Assembly: GCA_035606335.1 (NCBI GenBank)
Contig: DATNFP010000129.1
Location: 1 to 5,868, forward strand
Reading direction: 5' to 3'
DNA length: 5,868 nt
Source: DATNFP01 sp035606335
GTDB taxonomy: Bacteria > Bacteroidota > Bacteroidia > Chitinophagales > Chitinophagaceae
The position numbers and the translations under genes were made by a program. Of the stretch, positions 1 to 5,800 are shown piece after piece; the stretch's first letter is position 1; every line of letters begins with the position of its first letter. Under the pieces are notes generated by a model. It had not been told where the DNA came from and ran no database searches. It saw nothing but the letters and a program-made list of their open reading frames with translations.

Positions 1-606
1 TTCTATTATCAGTGTGCTTATTTCTTTGCCCGTTACGGGATCAAGGCCCGTTGTGGGTTCGTCATATAAAATTATCTCAGGATTTAATATTAATGTTCTG
101 GCAAGGGCAATTCTTTTTTGCATGCCGCCTGATAGCTCAGCAGGCATCATATCCACTGTATTTGCCAGTCCTACATTAGTAAGTGTTTCTATCACTCTTT
201 TTTCCATCTCTTCGTCTGAAAGATTGTCACGATGCCTCCTTACTGAAAATTCCAGGTTTTCACGTATGGTCATGGAGTCGTACAACGCGTTACTTTGAAA
301 TAAAAAACCGATCCTCGAGCGTATTTTGTTCAGTTCTTCATTATTAAGTGATAAGATATCCTTCCCTAAAGCTTCAATACTACCTGCATCAGGTTTTAAC
401 AATCCGATGATACATTTAATAAGTACAGACTTGCCTGAACCTGAACGACCTAACACAACGAGGCTCTCTCCTTTTTGTAAAGCCAGGCTAAATCCATTTA
501 GCACTATATTTTGTCCAAAGCTTTTTACAAGACCGGAAATTGTTATAACATCTTCCTTTGCGTTAGCAGTTGTGGTAGTGTGATATGTTTGGCTTGCTAT
601 ATTCAT
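1..606 (-). CDS. mlaF: MlaF-like ABC transporter ATP-binding protein (3' end cut by window start)
   Basis: This is the ATPase subunit of a phospholipid-trafficking (Mla/MCE-type) ABC importer or exporter; it sits on the cytoplasmic face and powers lipid movement between inner and outer membranes. The frame is open from an ATG at 606 to base 1, giving 202 residues. Visible motifs are Walker A GRSGSGKS (53-60), Q-loop Gln104, the signature LSGGM (158-162), Walker B IILYDE (178-183) and the D-loop GLDP (187-190). The LSGGM variant followed by QKRIALAR is typical of the MlaF/Ttg2A group. The H-loop His and the last roughly 50 residues are outside the window. About 20 Thr-rich residues precede the ATPase core. 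The start lies 3 bases after the permease stop, so the two genes are very probably co-transcribed. The family is clear from the motifs and the MlaE neighbour; the substrate is inferred. No frameshift or missing catalytic residue is seen in the visible part. Confidence 0.93.
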   Translation of the reverse strand, partial: MNIASQTYHTTTTANAKEDVITISGLVKSFGQNIVLNGFSLALQKGESLVVLGRSGSGKSVLIKCIIGLLKPDAGSIEALGKDILSLNNEELNKIRSRIGFLFQSNALYDSMTIRENLEFSVRRHRDNLSDEEMEKRVIETLTNVGLANTVDMMPAELSGGMQKRIALARTLILNPEIILYDEPTTGLDPVTGKEISTLIIE

Positions 607-609
607 ACA

Positions 610-1392
610 CTAATTTAAGCCTAACAAGTCTGTTATCTGAACAGATAAAAGGTCTATAATAAAAATCAGCAATGAAGAAATGACAACAGCAGAATTTGCT
701 GCAAGTCCTACCCCTTCTGTGCCCCTATTTGAATTATAACCTTTGTAACAACCGACAATGCCTACTGCGAAACCAAAAAAATATGTTTTTACAATTGCTG
801 GTATTGCGTCACCAAATCTTATTGTATTAAATACCTGTGTAAAATACAGATGCAGGCTAGTGTGGCCACGAATATTAACACCAAGGTAAGAGCCATATAG
901 AGACAACGAATCTGATAGAACGACCAGTACCGGTAACATTAATGTAGTTGCCAGAACTCTGGTTACAACCAGATATTTAAAAGGGTTGGTGCCAGACACT
1001 TCCATAGCATCTATTTGTTCGGTTACTCTCATTGAGCCTAATTCTGCTCCAATGCTGGAGCCTATTTTCCCTGTAAAAATCAATGCTGTAATTACCGGCC
1101 CTATTTCTCTTACCACAGCAAGGCTTACCATTACAGGCAATTGATATTCTACTCCATAAGAGACAAGTGATGGGCGCAATTGCATTGTTAATACCAGGCC
1201 CATTATGAAACCTGTAATGCTTATGAGTGGGAGGGAATTGTATCCGATAAGATAACATTGCCGGATAAATTCTTTGATCTCGTAACGGGGACGAAAAAGT
1301 TGATAAAAAAATCCTGCTGTGAATCGGGAAATCTCCCCTGTTTGTTTTAGAAAATCCTCTAAGTATTTAGGTCTTTCCATTTTTAGGATCAT
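610..1392 (-). CDS. mlaE: MlaE-like ABC transporter permease
   Basis: Inner-membrane permease of an Mla-type lipid transport complex, which works as a dimer with two MlaF ATPases and an MCE-domain (MlaD) ring. It is complete at 260 residues, the usual family length. The family hallmark is present at about 95-148: REIGPVITALIFTGKIG, then GAELGSMRVTEQIDAMEV, then NPFKYLVVTRVLA. A second conserved block, GFAVGIVGCYKGYNSNRG, lies at 207-224 and is followed by EGVGLAANSAVV. Hydrophobic stretches near 53-70, 86-108, 146-172, 198-216 and 233-250 fit the five to six membrane segments of the family; the first roughly 50 residues form an amphipathic interface region. An in-frame TAA lies nine codons before the ATG at 1392. 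Met5 (ATG at 1380) is an alternative start that would also keep the fold. There is no Shine-Dalgarno sequence, as is normal in Bacteroidota. The stop is TAG, followed 3 bases later by the ATPase start. Confidence 0.95.
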   Translation of the reverse strand: MILKMERPKYLEDFLKQTGEISRFTAGFFYQLFRPRYEIKEFIRQCYLIGYNSLPLISITGFIMGLVLTMQLRPSLVSYGVEYQLPVMVSLAVVREIGPVITALIFTGKIGSSIGAELGSMRVTEQIDAMEVSGTNPFKYLVVTRVLATTLMLPVLVVLSDSLSLYGSYLGVNIRGHTSLHLYFTQVFNTIRFGDAIPAIVKTYFFGFAVGIVGCYKGYNSNRGTEGVGLAANSAVVISSLLIFIIDLLSVQITDLLGLN

Positions 1393-1552
1393 TAAGCCAG
1401 TCGTACAGTAACATACTTAAATGCATGCACTCAATGGGCATCCAAATATTTCATAAGATAAAAAAAGATTTTTGAATTATAATAACAAAGATATTCAAGT
1501 GGCGTATTGCTATATTAATGAAGCAATTAAAAAATGGAAAGGATAGGGGTGT
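1393..1552 (-). other. 160-bp intergenic gap upstream of mlaE
   Basis: This AT-rich gap separates the acidic helical protein gene from mlaE; both are on the minus strand. It contains a match to the Bacteroidetes -7 box (listed separately). I see no strong GC-rich hairpin followed by a T-run on the minus strand, so no convincing terminator closes the upstream unit and read-through into mlaE is possible. A short ATGC/GCAT inverted pair near 1425-1445 is too weak to interpret. Confidence 0.5.
1486..1493 (-). promoter_or_regulatory. Possible -7 box for the mlaEF transcript
   Basis: On the minus strand these bases read TATCTTTG, a full match to the Bacteroidetes primary-sigma -7 consensus TAnnTTTG. 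I found no TTG at the expected 17-23 base spacing upstream, so the -33 half is missing or poor. A transcript starting here would have a leader of about 90 bases before the mlaE ATG. Such short boxes occur by chance in AT-rich DNA, so this is a tentative call. Confidence 0.35.
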
Positions 1553-1882
1553 TTAGATGATAGACAGAAGGGTATTGGTAACTAATTCAATCAGGCCTGA
1601 TTTAAATTTATCTATTTCAATTGCAGCGACTCCGGCTTCTTCTAAAGCAGTCATTTTAAAAAGATCTTCCTGGCCTGCTATCAGGTCTTTCAGATCATCT
1701 GAATCTATTTGTCCGCTTTTAAGTTCTTCTCCCCAGGTTTCTAATTCATCTTTCATGCTGTCAATTGTTTGTTGCCCATCAGCTTTGGCCTGATCTTCAT
1801 AATCTTTCAAAGTTTTTTTAGCCAGATCGATAACCCCTTGCTTTAAAGTATTGGTCAGACTTTGCAAATCAATTTGTGTCAT
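1553..1882 (-). CDS. Small acidic all-helical protein, function unknown
   Basis: A 109-residue protein from ATG at 1882 to TAA at 1553. I do not recognise a named family. It has no signal peptide, membrane segment or cysteine, so it is probably cytoplasmic. It is rich in Asp, Glu, Lys and Gln, with almost no helix breakers except short GQ, SGQ and AGQE turns at about 35-38, 56-58 and 69-72. This suggests four or five amphipathic helices. The N-terminal helix (about 4-32) and the C-terminal helix (about 91-109, ending LLSII) carry the most regular hydrophobic spacing. The gene starts 23 bases after the stop of the lipoprotein gene on the same strand, so the two are probably one operon. Its reality is supported by its tight spacing to the neighbour and its protein-like composition; the antisense frame at 1557-1793 is much less protein-like. 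Confidence 0.8.
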   Translation of the reverse strand: MTQIDLQSLTNTLKQGVIDLAKKTLKDYEDQAKADGQQTIDSMKDELETWGEELKSGQIDSDDLKDLIAGQEDLFKMTALEEAGVAAIEIDKFKSGLIELVTNTLLSII

Positions 1883-1905
1883 GAGTGCACATTTTAATAA
1901 TTTAT

Positions 1906-2343
1906 TTATTTACCTGAGGCCTGCGATTGTTTTGTTTTTTTGCTTTCGAGTTCGGCTATTTCATCAAAAGCATTACCTATTTCTTTTTTCTTATCGTCTA
2001 TGTATGCTTTTTTCAGTTTGCCTTCATTTTCCCAGCGCTTTATAAAGCCACCAAACAGATGTCCATTACTATCCAGTAGTATATCCCACATTTTTATGGT
2101 GAACACATTTTTTTGCCTGTGTTTTTCATATTCGTAGGCTTTTTGTAATTCAGTTTGTATATCGGTTATATCTTTTTGGTGAGCATTATAATCATTTGTG
2201 GCAAGGTTCATAAAATTAAGCGCATCAACTTTTGCAGAGGTAGTTTGGGCGTAAGCACACTGGTCGTAAAGTGAGATGGTGTTGGAGCAGCTATAAAATA
2301 TTAATACGCTGGCTAATAAAGATGTATAAAATTTTGTTCGCAA
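1906..2343 (-). CDS. Predicted lipoprotein of unknown function, TTG start
   Basis: A 145-residue protein with an N-terminal lipoprotein signal: Arg2 and Lys4, a hydrophobic core at 8-17, then a permissive Bacteroidota-style lipobox FYSC with lipidated Cys19. The mature part is highly helical and charged. A central motif region has YEYEKHRQKN (70-79), KMWDIL (84-89) and HLFGGFIKRW (95-104), with the Trp/Gly-rich strip breaking two long helices; the tail (about 110-145) is Lys/Gln-rich. A second Cys (29) follows SLYDQ. The start must be TTG at 2343-2341: an in-frame TAA lies two codons before it, and the next Met is residue 45, which would remove the whole signal. It probably faces the periplasm or outer membrane. 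I recall similar uncharacterised Bacteroidota lipoproteins with YDQ and EYEKHR motifs, but this is memory and not a search. The short helical protein gene follows 23 bases downstream. Confidence 0.82.
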   Translation of the reverse strand: MRTKFYTSLLASVLIFYSCSNTISLYDQCAYAQTTSAKVDALNFMNLATNDYNAHQKDITDIQTELQKAYEYEKHRQKNVFTIKMWDILLDSNGHLFGGFIKRWENEGKLKKAYIDDKKKEIGNAFDEIAELESKKTKQSQASGK

Positions 2344-2363
2344 GTTTTATGCTTTAAAGTATT

Positions 2364-2394
2364 CAAATATAATATTTGATTTATATACATGCAA
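2364..2394 (-). promoter_or_regulatory. Bacteroidetes-type promoter for the lipoprotein unit
   Basis: On the minus strand TTG at 2394-2392 is followed after 20 bases by TATATTTG at 2371-2364, a full match to the -7 consensus TAnnTTTG with an acceptable -33 core and spacing. Transcription would start near 2357, leaving a leader of only about 15 bases before the TTG start codon. The position relative to the gene supports the call; the AT-rich background (chance matches) weakens it. Confidence 0.6.
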
Positions 2395-2823
2395 TATTTG
2401 AAACTGTTTTAGGCAAATATTGTCCGAATAAAAATATTAAACCCATGCATAATTTAGCAATAAAGAAATATTGTTAAAATTGGAAAGGTGAAGACAATAA
2501 AAGTTAACAACAGAAATTTTGATTTATCAGTCTTGTTTTATTAACTTTAAATTAATTTGAATTAAAAACAGAGTGATAACTATATTTTATAGTTGTTTTA
2601 AAATCAATTAGTTACACATATCATATAATATATATAATTTTTTACCAACCATTTACATTATATTACTGTCCCTTTTAATTAGAGAAATATTTTTTGTTAA
2701 AAAATTGACTGTTGATTATAAATACCTATTTCTCCCTTAAAAATAGCCCCAAAAATAAAGGATAGGTAAAGCAGAGATAATAAAGAAAGGATTTTAGAGA
2801 AAATTTAATAAAAAAATTAATAA

Positions 2824-2839
2824 TTGATTTAAAAATCAA
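2824..2839 (+). repeat. Small inverted repeat directly before the large gene's start codon
   Basis: TTGATT (2824-2829) and AATCAA (2834-2839) form a perfect 6-bp inverted repeat with a 4-base loop, ending 2 bases before the ATG at 2842. With one G-C pair it would be only a weak mRNA hairpin; as DNA it could be an operator half-site pair. It may simply be chance in AT-rich DNA. Confidence 0.3.
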
Positions 2840-2841
2840 GT

Positions 2842-5800
2842 ATGAAATCAACGTTTACTCATTTACTAAAAAGACAAGTCTTAGCAACTATCTTATCTAC
2901 TATTTTGCTGACTTTAGGGGCAAATGAAAGGGTTAATGCGCAAGCTACGCCCAGTTGCACAGCCGGTTTTTTATTTGGCTGCTCTTATTATGAATCATTT
3001 TACAGTGTAAGTGTTAATGGGTATGGCACTTCAAGCTTGTACGATAATTCGTCGTGTGGTGGAACAGGCTCGGGGTATTCAGACAATACTTCTATGCTTG
3101 ATACCATGCAGGCAGGCTCTTCATACTCGGGTGTTATAACGCCGAACTATTGCTATGACCAGATATTTGCTGTATGGATAGATTTTAATGATGATGGTGT
3201 ATTTGATAATTCTACAGAACTAGTTGCACCGTTATTTGCGGGTTCGGCATCATCAACATGTATTCCTAGTACTCCTTTTACCATTAATCTTCCTTTGACA
3301 GCAAAAACAGGTAAGCATTTAATGAGATTTGAGGCTTCTGAATTTTGTTGTATTCCAATAGACTCTATTGATCCTTGCGGCACTGCTGTTTATTTTTTAG
3401 GTATTACTGAATCATTATACGAGGGAGACATTAGAGATTATACAGTTGATATCCTTCCTCCCCCTCCTTGTAACGGTACACCTACAGTTACCACTAGTCC
3501 TTCCGGCACTGTGAGTGTGTGCGCTGGCGGTAATGAAATATTAACAGGTAGTGCAGGGGTTTATAGCGGCTTAAAGTATCAATGGCAGGAATTAATTTCC
3601 GGTGTTTGGACAAACCTGGCAGGTGATACAACAACGTCGGATACTGTGTTGTCAATCATAAGCAGCAATCAATATAGACTTGCCACCATTTGTACCAATA
3701 GCGGTGATACAGGTTATAGCGCTGCTGTTACACTTGCGCCAGGATTGCCTACTTATGCCAGCCTTCCTTATTTTCAGGATTTTGAGAACTGGCAAAACTA
3801 TTGTGCAAACAGTGATGTACCTGATGGTCACTGGCTCAACCATCCATCTATAGGTGATAGCTCATGGCGAAGGGATGATCAGGGTAGCACTGCTGGTTGG
3901 GATACCTATTCCAGCTATTATACCGGGCCTTCAGCTTCTGTAAGCGGCTCTCATAGTGCAGTTTTTCATTCTATAGGTACTTCTTATCCTTATGGATGTT
4001 GTTATATGAGTGCTTCTTCTCCTGGTTGGAGTGAAAATTTAACAGGGAATATGGATCTGTATGTTAACTGTAGTGGAGCAGGAGACAAAGAGCTCTATTT
4101 TTACTGGAACTGCCCGGCTTACCCTTATGGAGGAACGTTTTCGCAGGAAAATGCAGATACTTTTCAAGTGCTTCTTTCTACTGATGGTGGTTTGACCTTT
4201 AACGAGATATGGTGGGGTGATACAGCTAGCCAATGGACAAGAGTGGCATTGCCAATCGTTTCCAATTCAAGCACAACCATTATCCGATTCCAGGGACAAA
4301 GAGTGCCTCCAACTGGAAGAGGTTATAGTTATGAATATTTCAATATCTCACTTGATAGTGTATATGTAGCGCCACCATGCAGTGGTACACCAGTGGCAGG
4401 GAATATAGTTCCGGGAGGCACATTGAGTACCTGTCCCGGTAAGAGCTATGCCTTTACGATAACGGGCACGAGCCTTGCAGGTAATCTAACATACCAATGG
4501 AAGAAATCGACAGATGGAGGTGTTACCTGGATCAATGCGGGTGGGACGGATACAACTCTAAACTTTACTTCGCCACCTCTTTTTAGCACAACAGAATTTG
4601 AATGTGTCGTATCATGTCCATTAAGCGGCACTTCAGCAACCACCTCTCCTGCAACGGTGAACATGAGTGGTTTCTCGCCTACTTATGCAAGCATACCCTA
4701 CACTCAGAGCTTTGAGAACTGGATAACCCGTTGTAACACTTATGATATACCTGATAGCAGTTGGGCTAATTCACCGTCCACTAGTAATAATTCATGGCGC
4801 AGAGAAGATCAGGGTGTTTCATACACCTGCTGGTATCCATACGATGCAAAACCACCATCACCACCATCAGTAGATGGCAATCACGGCGCCAGTGTAGAGA
4901 CAGATGATGCGCAAGAAGATTGTACCTTTATTTTTGGTGGAGGGACTCCCGCACCAGCTAATCTATACCTGTTAGCAAATTGTAATACTTCTGCGACAGG
5001 TAATAAGGGGCTACAATTTTATTTAAATAACCCTGCATCAGAAGGTGGCTTTTATCCGAATGACTCCTTTACTGTATCATTTTCAACCGATAATGGAGCG
5101 ACATTTAATGAGATAGGCAGCTTTGGTCCGACAACAGGCTGGGCATTCGAATCGCTTCCATTACCTTCCAATTCTCCACAAACAGTGATACGTTTCAGTG
5201 TATTATATGAAACTCCGTATACTTTTGAAAATAATATTGGTCTTGATCTTGTAAAGATCCTTCCACCCTGTCAGGGCAAGCCTACAGCTGGTACTGTAAG
5301 CACTGTAACACCCTGCTCCGGAGTTAACTTCAATTTGTCATTAACGGGGACATCAGAAGTCGCTGGCCTTGCTTATATATGGCAAACCTCTAATGATGGT
5401 TCTACATGGAGCACTATATCAGGAGATACATTGCCGATCATCACACAGAATATTACAGTCAATACTTATTACAGGGCAATAGTTACTTGTACCAATTCAG
5501 GGTTATCTGATACCACTGCAGCAAAGCTTATTAAAATAGCACCTTTCTATATCTGTTATTGTAATGCTGCCGCAGCAGCGAGCTTTATAGAAACTCCACT
5601 TTATAGTGCAGTAAATAACTTCTCTATATTGAAATTACCATCAGCAGACTCAATACTTGATTTCGGTCACGCTACTCCTATCACAAGTAATCCGAACCCA
5701 TGGGAAACTATCCCTTATGTAGGATATGATACCCTGGTAAGTGATATCACAACTCTTCCTGTATTATATAGAGATACAGTTTATCAGTTCTATGTGACAG

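Larger units (their letters stand above)
2344..2841. other. 498-bp AT-rich divergent intergenic region
   Basis: This non-coding stretch, about 20% G+C by hand count, separates the leftward lipoprotein unit from the rightward large surface-protein gene, so it should hold both promoters. The leftward promoter is visible at 2364-2394. No full TAnnTTTG box is seen on the plus strand; the nearest is TTAATTTG at 2552-2559 (five of six fixed bases) with a TTG 16 bases before it, which is weak. The motif TTGTTAA occurs at 2471-2477 and 2694-2700, with its inverse TTAACAA at 2504-2510. A purine-rich leader covers about 2757-2815. No ORF, tRNA or clear structured RNA is seen. Confidence 0.6.

Noticed and set aside
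14..583. Plus-strand open frames at 14-298 and 326-583
   Set aside because: They are antisense to the MlaF-like ATPase, whose Walker A, signature and Walker B motifs show that the minus strand is coding.
977..1258. Minus-strand open frame in a different frame inside mlaE
   Set aside because: It overlaps the MlaE hallmark region in an alternative frame and its translation has no protein-like pattern.
1557..2137. Plus-strand open frames at 1557-1793, 1851-2045 and 1940-2137
   Set aside because: They are antisense to the helical protein and lipoprotein genes; their Ser/Leu/Phe-rich translations are typical shadows of Glu/Lys-rich genes.
2705..2733. TTGACT as a sigma70-type -35 box for the large gene
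   Set aside because: No -10-like element lies at 16-18 bases; the TATAAA nearby is only 6 bases away, and Bacteroidota do not use this promoter form.
2784..2790. AAAGAAAGG as a ribosome binding site
   Set aside because: It lies more than 50 bases before the ATG at 2842 and no in-frame start follows it at a useful distance, because an in-frame TAA occurs at 2830.
3153..4664. Minus-strand open frames at 3153-3383, 3652-3843, 4039-4233 and 4446-4664
   Set aside because: They are antisense to the long modular surface-protein frame, which is continuous and shows repeated domain landmarks.
3469..5553. Regular repeats considered as a CRISPR array or recent tandem duplication
   Set aside because: The repetition is at protein level with a period of about 300 residues and mostly diverged DNA; there are no short identical repeats with spacers.
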